Positions 21,673 to 33,068 of a stretch of DNA of 64,000 nt are shown here, one piece after another; positions within the stretch are counted from its first letter, which is position 1, and each line of letters opens with the position of its first letter. The position numbers were made by a program, and so were the translations under genes. The stretch comes from Girardinichthys multiradiatus. Its lineage: Eukaryota; Chordata; Actinopteri; Cyprinodontiformes; Goodeidae. The stretch covers positions 6,107,501 through 6,171,500 of the forward strand of contig NC_061795.1 in the NCBI RefSeq assembly GCF_021462225.1, written 5' to 3'. The notes beneath the pieces were generated by a model, which saw nothing but the letters and a program-made list of their open reading frames with translations, did not search any database and was not told the DNA's origin.

Positions 21673-22060
21673 TTTCCAATCCAATCCAATCCAACTTTAT
21701 TTATAAAGCACTTTTGCACCACAGCAGACCAAAGTGCAGTACAGAAACTAGATTCAACACAGCTTATAATACAAACAAAAAACACAACTAATTCAAACAA
21801 AACACAACACCTTACACAGTGTCAAAAGCCAAAGAAAACAAGTAGGTTTTAAGACGCGTTTTAAAAACAGACAGTGAAGAGGACGGTCTGAGTTGGAGGG
21901 GCAGCTCGTTCCAAAGTTTAGGAGCTGCTGCAGCAAAAGATCGATCTCCCAGTTTAAGTCTGGTATTAGGGACCCTCAGGAGAAGTTGATCAGCTGATCT
22001 AAGGGAGCGGGAGGGATATCTTTTGTGTTTTTCTGCAATGAAGAAAGCTTATTAACTGCA
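21673..22060 (-). mobile_element. 3' end fragment of an L2-clade LINE
   Basis: Read on the minus strand, the segment ends in an AAGTTGGATTGGATTGG tandem tail preceded by TGCTTTATAAATAAAG, a typical L2 3' end. The upstream part (CTCGTTCCAAAGTTTAGGAGC on plus) is a common teleost L2 3' region. No ORF remains. Confidence 0.6.
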
Positions 22061-23590
22061 GCTGATGTGGTTTTGACGTTGACAGACGTAACAAGAGGTT
22101 AAATGTTATTCCTGTGTTAAAGAGATTATTTTCCAAAAGTAATTGTTTTAGAGAAACAAGTTCTCTCTCTCTCATCATGGTAGATTCAGGGTCAAATATT
22201 TCCAATATAAGTTCTTAAAAGAAAGAGTAATTTTAAACACCTCCAAAACTCAGTGGTAACCATGTGTTTTCTATGTCAGCCTCAGGACAGATCCCACTGA
22301 GGAGCATTTTAAAGTCCATCGCATGTGTAACACCTAATGGACTCTCCTTCAGGTATTGTTTCCTGTTGTCAGAGTGTACCCTGTAAATCTAACGGGTAGA
22401 GACCTCTGAGAATAGGGTTAGTTTTACCGCAGAGGGTCTCCATACAGTCTGACACAGTACTTCCAGTGGGGTACAGCTTTGGCCACAAGCGTTAACTGAA
22501 GCTTGAATGGAAGGTGCAAATTCATTGTTTTCACAGCAGCTGCTGGGAAGAGATTAAATTAGCTAATTTTCCCACTCTTATGAGTTTATGAAGCCTGCTG
22601 ACTTACACTGTAACTCATATCTGGTCCTGACAAAACTATGAAACGCTTGGTTCTGCATTTTCTCCTCTGGGAAAAGAAAGAAAATCTAATCACTTCTGTG
22701 TTGCATTGGAATGTAAACACACTTGTTATTTTCTCTAACACCCCAACAGCAAAATGTTTCAGAGTAATGGGTTCAGTTAAACACATCTTCCCTGGCAAAA
22801 ACCTGTAAAATGAGAATGGAAAGATGTATTTTTAGTTCTGAAGGTAAGAAAGAATGTAATTAGACAAGTGGTACCACAAAAAACTCTAGTATCATGTTCT
22901 CTAAAGAGTCTGCTTAGAAAGGCATTCTTTCAGAAACTGTGGAACTATTTCCCACCACAGTACCAGATTTTGAAGCATGCTTTTCCTTTAATCCAAAACA
23001 GATCTATGTTGTTTTATTATAATGTCTGAAGCTCCTTATGAACTCTGGGTTAAAAGAAAATATGACGTGGGGCTAATTTAGAGCTGTGAACTAGTGATTG
23101 AAACTGTTAAACTCTTAAAAGGTACCAAAATATTTAAGGTATTTAATCCATTTTCTTTAATCTCTGCAGAAAGCTGGCATCGGTGTTTAAAGCAGTGGTC
23201 CTCAACCTGTGGTTCCTGGTCGCCTGAGGCCCTTGAGCCATAGATTGTGGGTCAGTGAAGAAAATTTAAATAAATCAATAAAGGTATGCCATTTAACTGA
23301 ACAGAGTACATTCAAATAATAAAATAAAAACAACCCAAAATACTACACTTATTAAATAAAAGATCTAAGGCAATGATGGGTTCTGGCTTTAAAATCTATT
23401 AATACTCAAATTAGGTTTCTACTCTGGGGAACACAGATTGAGGCTGAAGGTTGTTTTGTAGCCAGGGCTAGGATTCAGGAAATTAAAACTCATAGTGAGT
23501 AAAGTCCTTTATAACAGAATAAAGGCAGAAGTAATTAGGGTTCAGGAATTAGGAAAGACCTTTATGGGACATAAAGGCAGGTAAAGTCCT
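22061..23590. other. Remainder of the insertion in the DIRS gag, unassigned
   Basis: Only short chance ORFs. I find no second LTR and no recognisable gene before DIRS gag sequence resumes near 23,600. Confidence 0.4.
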
Positions 23591-23595
23591 TTATT

Positions 23596-24106
23596 TTAGG
23601 GATAAATAAAGGCCCCTCTTTTAACATTAAAGAGGAAGAGCAGCTCAAACTCCAGTCTGCAACAAGACCGACCACCTTCATTATCGGCAAACCCATCAAC
23701 ATACTCCATATGGTCCGCCCAGCTGGAAGCGGGGACTTCGACCGAAAAACCGTCCTTGTCAGAATCGGACTGGGTTTCTCGCCTCGGAGAGCAGTAAGTC
23801 TCGCCATGAGACAGCAGCCCCTCCAAGCACCTTCTCAAGGAATTTAACCCGCCTCTCCAGGGTCGAGCGACGAGGCTGGCGACAGAACACACATGCTTTG
23901 GGCTCCCCCAACGCTGTGCGAGCGTGAACGGTCCCGAGACAGACGGGACAAGCCTCATGCTGGTCCTTCTCATGAAGCGAGAAGCCGCAACCCTGAGGAC
24001 AGGGACAAATAGATGACTTCTGCTTCACTTGCGTTAGCTTTGTGCTCATCCCAAACCACGAAAGCCAGACCGAACTGCTTGAAATTAGCGCTTCGCGGGC
24101 AGACAC
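23596..24106 (-). pseudogene. DIRS gag N-terminal region with Cys/His cluster
   Basis: Two frames cover it. The 115-codon frame (23,759-24,106) holds a Cys/His-rich block: CPCPQGCGFSL, then HEACPVCLGTVHA, then CVFC, spaced like a zinc-binding module and typical of DIRS gag N-termini. The overlapping frame at 23,596-23,973 continues the protein after a frameshift. The C-terminal half is displaced to 18.3-19.8 kb by the insertion. Confidence 0.65.
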
Positions 24107-24239
24107 TCTTACCAGCAGGCAGCAGTGGCTAACTCCAACAAAAGAAGTTTAACTAATTCCAAGTAGCCTTTTGAAAAGAGACACAGAGTTAACCAGCAGC
24201 AGCTAGCTAGCCTGACTCAAGAGTTGTTCTTAGCGAGGT

Positions 24240-24418
24240 GAAGAGCGTAAGAACTGAATAATGACGACGATGACGGACAGGTATATAGTGCATGCGGGGC
24301 CTGTCATTTGTCGTCATCACATCATTTGCCTAGGAGGCGGTATTAGAGGTGGCTTCAGCCAGGACACGCGGGGCGTGATATCCCATACTCAGGTGTTGTA
24401 CTGAGTGAATCGACTGAA
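24240..24418. repeat. DIRS left inverted terminal repeat
   Basis: Contains ATGACGACGATGACGGACAG, GGTGGCTTCAGCCAGGACAC, GCGTGATATCCCATACTC and the outer end GTGTTGTACTGAGTGAATCG. It is the inverse of 15,399-15,600 and matches one arm of the internal complementary region over 26 bp. Confidence 0.85.
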
Positions 24419-24539
24419 GTTGAACAGTCATTCAGTCTCATCTGTTGATGTATTCATATAATCTATCTCTGTTTATCAAGGGAATGCTTCACCTTCCTAA
24501 TAAACAATTCTTATCAGACATTTATAAACATAGGGAGTT

Positions 24540-24690
24540 TTCTGCAATACAGATCGCTACAGGAGATCCTTCCTGCCAACAGCCAACAGCATCTACAACA
24601 GCTCTTTGAAGAAACCTGGATAATATAAGCTACAGCAGTTATTTTCCCTTTGGGATTGATAAAGTATTTTTGAATTGACTTAAACTGAAT
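24540..24690 (+). mobile_element. 3' end fragment of an L2-clade LINE
   Basis: CGCTACAGGAGATCCTTCCTGCC, AACAGCTCTTTGA and TTTTCCCTTTGGGATTGATAAAGTATTTTTGAATTGA match the 3' end of the L2 element at 12,440-15,400. Only the last roughly 150 bp are present. Confidence 0.75.
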
Positions 24691-24699
24691 TTGTTGGAA

Positions 24700-25600
24700 A
24701 AGCTACATAAAGCCCCCTCTAGGTGGGCTCACCACTCAGAACTGTTAGTTTCAGGCACCGTGAAAGCTAAGTGGCAGACAAGGCTGGTAGCATAGTCTGA
24801 CATTAATCTGACTAGTAATAAGACAGAGGTGGTGTGTGTAGCTAAGCAATGCCAGCTATAGCTAAACTCACCTCCATGCACAGCTTGGACTCTGATACCC
24901 AACTCCTTAAATACGTCAAGAAATGTAAAAACCTAGAATTAAAAGATGTTATGATCCTTAGTTTAGTTCTTTGTTTTCTGTGTTATTTTGTTTCCATTTA
25001 GTTTTTTTTACGATTAACAGATTCTTGTGTTTAGTAATTTGCTCCTCCGTTTACTTGTATGTAGTTATTGCTCTATTTGCTTTCTGATCCCTGTGTATCC
25101 CTGCTCTTTATTTCCTGCCATTAATTTCCTTACTTTTCCTCAGTGCTTCTGTTCCCTATTTTGTTCCCACTTCACCATCAGCCATTTGTTCTAACATGTT
25201 TCCTATAATCATGACATCCATCACATGCTCTTTCCTTCACCTGTCACTGTATTCTCCAGTTACTTTCTCATGTTTCTTTGCTAATCAGCTCTTTTATGAG
25301 TAAATTCATCTGTTGTTCAGTTCATTTATACTAATGTCATGAGATGTATACTAACATCTCACTATGATTTTGCCTGCAATTTAATCTTTCTCATCCAAAT
25401 ATGAAAAAGTGTACTTCGCTTGTAGATGGCTCTTTATTATAGTTACTATTACTATTTATTATATCCTATCTTCTTTAGTAATGCTCTGTGAATTCAACCA
25501 TGCTTCCAGTTTTCTAATTAAAAACAATCAAAAGTGAAACAATGTGATTATTTCAGTTCATTGAGTTTTGATGGCACAAGTTAAAAAGAATAACAATCTT
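24700..25600. other. Intergenic stretch upstream of troponin I
   Basis: T-rich, no ORF and no recognisable repeat. It may contain distal regulatory sequence for the muscle gene, but I cannot point to a specific element. Confidence 0.4.
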
Positions 25601-25610
25601 AAAGGGTGGG

Positions 25611-25778
25611 TTATTTATACTGCATACACCCTGGGAAGGGGCAACTGACAATGTACTGTATTTCATGACCTTGCCAGCTCATTGGCTTGTCCAGTAATCC
25701 ACTTCCATATAGAGAAAGTAGAGGATTTAAAGGGCTTTCTGTGATTGCAATATATACCTTCTTTATACTTGATCAGCC
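25611..25778 (+). promoter_or_regulatory. Candidate muscle promoter of the troponin I gene
   Basis: Within 170 bp lie TTATTTATA (25,611; MEF2-like), an E-box CAACTG (25,642), CATTGG (an inverted CCAAT) near 25,680 and AATATATA (25,749) as TATA box. MEF2 sites and E-boxes are usual in fast-muscle troponin promoters. A short putative non-coding exon with a GT donor follows about 25 bp after the TATA box. The site matches are short, so the assignment is an inference from position and combination. Confidence 0.4.
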
Positions 25779-25814
25779 TCAGTCTGTGTCTCTGACTTCA
25801 ACAGCTCTGCTTCG
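25779..25814 (+). other. Candidate non-coding exon 1 of troponin I
   Basis: About 36 bp from the likely start region (TCAGTCTGTG) to the donor TTCG|GTAAAG at 25,815. Vertebrate troponin I genes commonly begin with a short untranslated exon, and the next exon at 33,032 has an acceptor upstream of the ATG. The join is not proven. Confidence 0.35.
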
Positions 25815-27279
25815 GTAAAGCAAATACTTTTTCTTTATGTTCTTCATCTTGATATTGCTTTGTTCTGCTGTGACTAACGTTGTCCCTTTTTCGGCTACAT
25901 GACAGCAACTTTTTATTTCTTTACTGAAAAGAAATTACAAGACTTTGGTCGTAAGATTGCTACAAAAATGTATGAAATCTTTAATGTAGAAATGTTGCAG
26001 CTCACTTGAAAAGGTTGGTGTATTATTAATTGTATATGTTTTTGGTGTGCTGTAATATTAGATGTTCTGGTCAACAGGGAAACTATTATACTTTTTGAGG
26101 TAGGAGGTGCAATTTTCTATCTTGAATTTAGGTCTGTGTCCTGCTGGGCAAGCCTAGTGATGTGTTGTCTGGTGATGTGGCATGCTGAAAGACAACACCA
26201 CTACAAGGCTATAAGTTGCAAATCCATCTAACTGTTTTTATCCTCCTGTCAACACCTTAGAGGTTAGTATTTGGAGGAACACCTGGTTTGATATGGTGCA
26301 GACAGAAGTTGTGTGTTTTTAAACAGCATGTCTACCAAACCTAGTCTCTATAAAAAATGTAAGGGATTCACAGCGATGTGACTTTTTACATTGCTGTGAA
26401 TCCATTTGCTTTTCTTTCAGAGACAATCTTACTTTTTTAAAACACCTTAAAACACTTAGGACACAACTCCTGGTTCACATTTAACTTATTGCAACACATG
26501 AGGTATCATTGTATCCTTTGAGATTTGATTTTCCTTAAATAAACTTGTAGCCAAGAAATATCCACTGTCCCTCCTTCCTGGCTGTTACTGTTTCAGGGAA
26601 CTCTGACATTTGTTACTGTGCCACTTATGTGTTTCAGATGCCTGTGGTCATCACACATCGTTTCTTTCTGAGGAGCCAGTTTTTTTTTCCTCCATACTTA
26701 ATGAAGGCTTTAGGAACAGCTGTAGATCCCGGAATAGATGTTACTCTACTGCTCTGTTGCGGACCCTAGGGACTGCAAGCTGCTCAGGCTGCAACTATGC
26801 AGCATCCAAGGGATCTGAAACTGTCAAGTGTATTTAGGCTAGTTCCTTTTTATCCTAGGGGTATTATAAATAAAGTTTTATATTTTGAGCTTAAAACTGT
26901 TCTGAAAAAGTACTTGAAATTCAAAAATCACGCTGAAAAATATAGTTGCTCCACTCATACTGCATGAAGGAAGAGATGCCAGCACCACTAGTTGCTGAAG
27001 CATAATTGCAATAAAATATTCGACAGACATATTGGTCAATCAATAAATGGAGAGTAGGTTACGGCTGTTACCATTCTTACACATACAATACATATATTTA
27101 TTAGAGTTGTATACTGAAAGTAGTTATCAAACCAGTGATAAAAACTCACGACCAAAGATTATCTTTCATGATTAAAGATTTTGGGTAGCACAGCCAATAA
27201 TTGCACAGTACGAACTGCGTTCACAGATTTGTTATCACTTTTTTAGAATTTTAATAACAGACAAATGTAACCTACATTA
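25815..27279. other. First part of troponin I intron 1
   Basis: No supported gene. It contains the near-perfect hairpin at 26,364-26,403 described separately. Confidence 0.4.
26364..26403. repeat. Hairpin, 16-bp stem
   Basis: GGATTCACAGCGATGT (26,364-26,379) pairs with ACATTGCTGTGAATCC (26,388-26,403) with one C/T difference that would be a G-U pair in RNA; the loop is 8 nt. The stem is short for a microRNA precursor and may be a palindromic transposon remnant. Confidence 0.7.
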
Positions 27280-28505
27280 AGTAAATACAAAAGGCTCTTT
27301 TCAAATGATTATTTCAATTGTTGAAGGAAAAAAAAAGCTATCCAAACCAACCTGCTTTTATGAGAAAACGCAATTGCCCTTAATTGTCCTTAGGGTTAAC
27401 AACTGCCATCAGGTGTTTGTGATATATGGCAAGGAGTCTTGTACATCGCTGTGGAGGAATTTTTGTCCACTCTTCTTTGTAGAATTGTTTTAATTCCACC
27501 ACACTGGGGGGGGGGATAGTGGCCTGTTTAAAGTCCTACCATAGCACCCTAGATGCTTAGTTTTAGGTCCAAACCTTTACTAGACCACTCCAAAACCTTA
27601 GTTTAATTAGTTTTATTGAGCCATTTAAAGGTAGACTTGGTGTACTTTGGATCATTGCCCTGCTGCATTTAGTGCGGTTGAGCTTGAGGTAATGAACTTA
27701 TGGACGAGTATTCTCCATCATAACTTGCTGGGAGATAACTGGTGTATTATGGCAAGTCAGCCATGACCTACAGACGCAAAGGCCATCACACCACTACCAC
27801 CATGTTTAAATGTCACTATGATGTTGTCTTTCTGAAATGCTGTGTTAATTTCATGTCAAATGGAACACACACATAAAAAGCTCTTGGTTTTTTTCTTGTC
27901 TGTCCAACATATTTTCCCCAAAATCTTGGGCATCTTCAAGATGTTTTTTGGAAAGACAAATCTTTGTGTGTTCTTTTTGTGTCTTTGTGTTCTTCTGGTG
28001 GTTTAGATGTTGTTCCAGTGTCTTTTGTGACCTCCTGGACAAGCTTTTAGAGTAATTTTTATTGGCCAGGCATTACTGGTAGGGCTCTCCACTGTTCCAT
28101 CTGTTCTTTATTTGTGGATAATGGCTCTCACTGTGGTCACTGGAGTCCAAAGGTCTTAGAAATGGCTTTGTAACCCTTTCCAAACTAATAGATGTAATTA
28201 ACATTGTTTCTCATCTGTTCTTAAATTTCTGTGATTAGGGCATGCTATGTTTATTTGTGAGATTTTTTTTTTGCCTACTTTATGTGGATGCACAAGTTCT
28301 ATTAAATCTGTTGTTTTGGATGATAATAATAATAATAATAATCATCATCACATTTTGTTCATTATTTTACAGGAATGGTAATTATATTTTTCCCTAGGGC
28401 CAAGTTGGTGTCATAGATATTGTGAAAACTTTTAGTATGACAAGAAGCCAAAAAACACAAACCAAAATCTGTAGGGACTACTTTTTCATGCCACTGTATA
28501 TTATA
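27280..28505 (-). mobile_element. Tc1-like DNA transposon relic
   Basis: Read on the minus strand, fragments of a Tc1-type transposase are recognisable, including a KKHLEDAQDFGENML stretch near 27,900-27,960 and a PTVKHGG-like zone corresponding to CCACCATGTTT near 27,797. An outer end resembling CAGTGGCATGAAAAAGTA lies at about 28,480-28,500. Stops and indels occur throughout; no continuous frame remains. Confidence 0.7.
28321..28350. repeat. Microsatellite (TAA)n-(TCA)n
   Basis: Pure ATAATAATAATAATAAT followed by CATCATCATC. Confidence 0.85.
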
Positions 28506-28849
28506 GTGAAAGATTTTGTTGCTGATAGAATGTTAATTTCAAAAGAATTTTGTTTTTGGTGAATTATCATTTTGAGTTTGATGGGGCACAACCACACAAT
28601 CGAACCATGAAACGTAAATGTATGATTAAAATTTACATTAATTTACTTAGTATTGGTCAAGCTATTTGATTTCCAACCCAAACGTCATCTTTGCTAAATC
28701 AGGAATTAAACATTAGTGTTAAATGTTGCTTATGGAGTTAATATAGTCCATTTCCATCATTGTGTATTTTGGAAAGCTACTTAGTTGTATATTTGGCCAA
28801 AAATTGTGAAAGAAATTACTACCCAATTAAGTCAATGTAGTGACAGGTA

Positions 28850-29720
28850 CTCGTATTCATTGCCTTCCACGTATCTGGGACCAGGTAGCGGGGGCAGCAG
28901 TATAAGCAGAGACACCCAGATTTCTCTCTCCCCAGGAACTTCCTCATCTGGCGGAAGCCCAAGGCATTCCAAGGCCAGATGAGAGTAGTCCCTCCAGCAT
29001 GTTCTGGGCCGTCTCCTGGCCTCCTTCCGGTGGGATGTGCCTGGAGCACCTCCTGGAGGAGGAAACAATCTTACTCTCTAATGTCCAGCAGGCATCTGAA
29101 ACAGATTGGCCTGAGCCACCTCAAAGTTCATGCCCATAGGTGAGGTAGGAATGTAGACCGAGCGGTATGTCTTTTCACCTCAACGGACCAGCACAGGGCC
29201 CTGATTACTGCGGCGGCCGCACAGATCTGTCTGTTGAGCTTCTGCTCCATTCGCCCCTCACTCGTGAACAAGACCCCGAGATACTTGAACTCTTCCACTT
29301 GAGACAGGAGCTCCCCTCCAACCTGAAGCGGACAAGCTACCCTTTTCTGGTTGGGAACCATGGCTTTCAACTTGGAGAAGCTGATCCTCATCCCAGCCGC
29401 ATCCCACTCAGCTGCGAACTGCCCACGTGCATGCTGTAGGTCTTGGCTAGAGATTGCCAGCAGGACCACGTCATCTGCAAAAAGGAGACATGAAATCCAC
29501 TGGTCCACCTCCTGCATAAGCTCAGACTCTCAGGGCACCCCTCAGCAAGGTGACATTTAGGGCCAATTTAGACATCCGGAGATTAGGTCATTGAAGTCTC
29601 CGCCTTCGACCGACACCTGATCCTCTTTGCACAGGTTCCTCATGGTTCCTCGTACAGGTGGTGGGCCCACTCGGAGATGGCCTCACGTCTTTCATTTGGA
29701 CTTGACCCTGGCAGTCCACC
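28850..29720 (-). mobile_element. Rex3-like LINE copy, internally deleted
   Basis: The 5' leader (region 29,560-29,720, similar to the 5' part of the element at 9.3 kb) is joined near 29,520 directly to the RT active-site region (ISCLLFADDVVLLAISSQD in 29,128-29,517) and then to the post-RT part (GLPPDEEVPGE near the 3' end). Endonuclease and early RT are missing. The FADD box survives, in contrast to the 7-9.7 kb copy. Confidence 0.8.
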
Positions 29721-29739
29721 TTTACCATGCTGAAAACCA

Positions 29740-30370
29740 TGACATCAGAAATAGGCATTGAGTCATTCACTCACACTTTGCTACGAACTACTCCAGTGCA
29801 CTCTGAAGGTCACAGTCTAAAGATGACAAGAAAAACACAACATCTGCAAAAAGCGAAGATGAGATCTTGAGCTTCCCAAACCTGACCAGCTTGACCACCG
29901 ACACCGGCTGAATTGAAATGTCTCAGTGGACACAGCTTTCTCCCTATCCACAGAAGACATGTGGACTGGACAACCAAAATATCCTGTCCATGAAAACCAC
30001 AAACAGAACTGGTGACAAGGGGCAACCCTGGTGGAGTCCAACACCCACTGGGAACAAGCACAAACAGCTCTTAGTTTGCCCATACAAGGATCACATGCCC
30101 CTTAAAAGTCAACACAGAAATCCTTACTCCTGAGGCAAGCCCCACAAAATACCTTGAGGGGCACAGTAGTAAGCCTTCTCCACATCCACAAAACAGGTGT
30201 ACACAACCAAACAGCTCCTTAGTTACAAGGTAATCTGAATAGAGAAACTACTCTTCCTGAACCCAATGTTCAAAAATTGGTTAAGCCTCCTCTCCAACAC
30301 CCTGAAGTAAACCTCACTCGATCTGTCAGCATAAAAATACCTTTTCTGAAAGGCCCCATAGGCTGAAGCA
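29740..30370 (-). mobile_element. Older Rex3-like LINE fragment, RT core
   Basis: The minus strand carries degenerate RT-core text, including a FVDVEKAY-like motif-A region near 30,180-30,200 and, near 30,010, the conserved block ACCAGGGTTGCCCCTTGTC. It is more decayed than the copy beside it and may be a separate insertion or the displaced middle of an older element. Confidence 0.65.
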
Positions 30371-30374
30371 CCAC

Positions 30375-31180
30375 TAAGCAAGAGGCATCACACCATGGAA
30401 ACCAACTGGCTCTCCAAACAAGTCAAGGACAAAGTTGTTGAGAAGTGTAAGTCAGGGTGGAGTTTATAAGAAGATCAAAAAGTTTGGTGTTCCCCAGGAC
30501 CATTATCAGTGCTCTGGTCAGATTAGACTAAAATTTAACTTTTCAGCAACCAACACAGTGAAACACTATATCTGGAGCAAACCCAGCACATCCCATAACC
30601 CCAAGAACACAATCCCAACTGTGAAACATGGTGGTGACAGCGGGGATGTTTTTCAGCAGCAGGGACTGGAAAACTGGTACGAGTCAAGGGAAAGATGGAT
30701 GGTGCTAAATACGAGGATATTCTTGAGCAAACCCTGTGTCAGTCTGCCTGTGATTTGAGACTTTGAAGGAGGTTTATCTTCCAGCAGGACAATGACCTGA
30801 AGTATTTGGCTTAAGCAACAGTTGAGTGGTTTAAGGGGAAATATTTAAATGCATTGGAATGGCCTAGTCAAAGTCCAAACCTCATTCCAATTGTGAATCT
30901 GTGGTTAGATTTAAGATCATCGTTCACAAACAAAAACCATCTAACATGATGGAGCTGCAGCAGTTTTGCCTTGAGGAATGGGAAAAATCCAAGCGGCAAG
31001 ATATGGTTAGTTCATAAAGACTTATCCAAAGCACCTTGCAGCTGTTATTGCTGCAAAAGGTGGCTCTACAAAGTACTGACTTTAGGGGGTGGCTGAGTTT
31101 TTTAATTCCAGATTTTAAGGCAACAAAACATGAAAAACGCCATGGAGGGAATATTTTTGCAAGGCACTGTATGTAGGGAT
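30375..31180 (+). mobile_element. Tc1-like transposase relic
   Basis: Recognisable Tc1 blocks in order: a helix-turn-helix remnant ([11 protein letters not shown]), the [21 protein letters not shown] zone, QQDNDLKYL with the second catalytic Asp region, and [11 protein letters not shown] near 30,862, followed by EWEKSK. It ends with TTTTGCAAGGCACTGTATG near 31,175. Many frameshifts; inactive. Confidence 0.75.
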
Positions 31181-32367
31181 TTCCCAACAACTGCCATGCT
31201 GCATTCAGGTACAACTGGTACACTAGATTGTCTAATGTTCAGAACAACTTCAAAGTGATTAAAATATGTTTTATTCTTAAAAATGGGCACAGTTTTGTTA
31301 CAAACAATTTTAAATATAAACATTGACTGTATCTGTGATATTTACCTTCGGTAAATTGAAGTTGCTTAAAGTGAGTAATTCAGTGTAGTGCGAACAACTG
31401 TACATACATTATCGCTGCTAAAACACACTGACATGAAACTTGGGTTTATTGCACCTATATTTCTCCACTTTAGCTGAAATACCTCAATGTTTCCAAATAG
31501 CAGAGTTAGTGAAAGCAGGAAGTCTTCTCTATTTTGTTTTGGTGTCACTCTTTAACGTTGCCCTACAGAACATTGTATTGCACGCTTAGCTCTGCACATA
31601 AACCTGCATATTAGGTATACAAAAAGACTGTATTGTTTAGTATGTGTGTGTACCTAAAGAACAGACTGTACCAGATATTTTCTGCACAAATACGTGTACC
31701 ATAACAGCCTGTACTGTTACAGCCTTGCCGCTACTTTTTATTTGTTTTTTAATTGAAGCATTCCGAAAATGTGCCAAACTGAACTGTTACACCCCTACAA
31801 ATTAGTAAAAGAAATTTAAAGGAAGAAATATAATTATTATTATTTTCCAGTTAAAAGAATACATGAAATTCTTATCATTGAGTTTTCTGTTTAATTAACT
31901 TTTTATCTGCACAAAAGCTCATTAGCTGCTTGACACAGTTTGTAAGTTGAAAAGTAAATTCTTGTTCTCTGAACACTGATCTTAGGGATTACCTCAACGT
32001 TTAGTTATAGTGAATATGAAGTCAGAATGTGCAACACAGTTAATTCTATAAAATTAAAGATGCCACTATAAGAAGCTGCTTTGTAATAATTATAGCATAA
32101 AATGAGAAAATATATCATTACTGAATCAAGCCAAGACTGTTAAACTCTGCGTTTCAAGTGCAGCTTCAGGAAAATTGTACTTCTTATGTCATAGCATTTC
32201 AGACTGCGACCAGTTGGTGGTGCAAGAACATTGGGTCAGAGAGGAAGAGAACTCCAATTGATGCAGTATGCATGGGTGACATTTAAATGGAGCCCAAATA
32301 TATGGCACCTAAGCCGGTAGCTGTCAGAATGGTTTAGCAGAATACGTTAAAGGGATCAATCATCCTT
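31181..32367. other. Intron 1 sequence, nothing assigned
   Basis: AT-rich with chance ORFs only. Confidence 0.45.
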
Positions 32368-32510
32368 TAATTCAATTCAATTCAGTTTTATTTATATAGC
32401 GCCAATTCACAACACATGTTGTCTCAAGTCACTTCACAACAGTCAGGTACATACATTCCAATTAATCCTAACAATTGAACAGTGCAGTCGGAGTTAGCTT
32501 TTTATTCAAA
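32368..32510 (-). mobile_element. 3' tail of an L2-type LINE or dependent SINE
   Basis: TTCAATTCAATTCAGTTTTA, TTTATATAGCGCC and CACTTCACAACAG on the plus strand are the inverse of a common fish L2-type 3' end with a tandem tail. Confidence 0.6.
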
Positions 32511-33031
32511 TTGGATAAAAAGTTTTTCTATCTAAGGAAACTCAGCAGATTGCATCCAGTCAGTGACTTGCAGCATTCCCAACTAAGGGTTACAAAATTA
32601 TGAATTAATATATGGTACTATTAAAGAAATAACATGAGCTAAGCATGGAACTTGGGACATACAAGCTGAAGGTACTGGGAAAGTCAAAATATAGCTTAAA
32701 CATGTAGTAACTGGTTTAGATACAAGGAAATAAAAGGGAACATTTTCGTTTGTCAAACATTGTGGGCTCATATGTTCTAGATCTGTTCAGCTAGATACAT
32801 GAAGGAATGTTCTGAGACAGATGGAGTGCCTGGATGTTTTTCATCCTAGTTAAATCAAATGTACATGGCTTTACTTCTTCTAATTATGACTGCTGATTTG
32901 ACTTAAAATGTAAAGTATCAGTTTTAAATTCTGTTGTTATTGTGAACTATTGATTTCACGTAGTCCCAAAACACTTCAAAAAGGAAGAATCGTGATCTTA
33001 ATTCAGCTTTCTTTCCTGTTTGTTTTACCAG

Positions 33032-33068
33032 AGGAAAATCCAAATCCTGCAGCCAGAATGGCTACTGA
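33032..33068 (+). CDS. tnni2-like: Troponin I exon 2 (start codon)
   Basis: Acceptor TTTTACCAG ends at 33,031; 26 bp of 5' UTR precede the ATG at 33,058. Eleven coding bases (Met-Ala-Thr plus two bases) are followed by the donor GTGAGT at 33,069. Confidence 0.85.

Larger units (their letters stand above)
15399..24418 (-). mobile_element. DIRS-type tyrosine-recombinase retrotransposon, interrupted
   Basis: On the minus strand the order is left ITR, gag, RT, RNase H, tyrosine recombinase, internal complementary region and right ITR. RT, RNase H and recombinase blocks are all of DIRS type (YLDDW RT active site; SAK-x-VGDL recombinase block). DIRS elements lack integrase and use a circular intermediate, and the internal complementary region supports that class. 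The gag part is split by a foreign insertion from about 19,844 to about 23,600. Frameshifts, a lost recombinase Arg and a short recombinase C-terminus make this copy defective. Confidence 0.9.

Noticed and set aside
26610..26837. 75-codon Cys/Ser-rich ORF in intron 1
   Set aside because: Low-complexity composition, no splice context and no recognisable domain.
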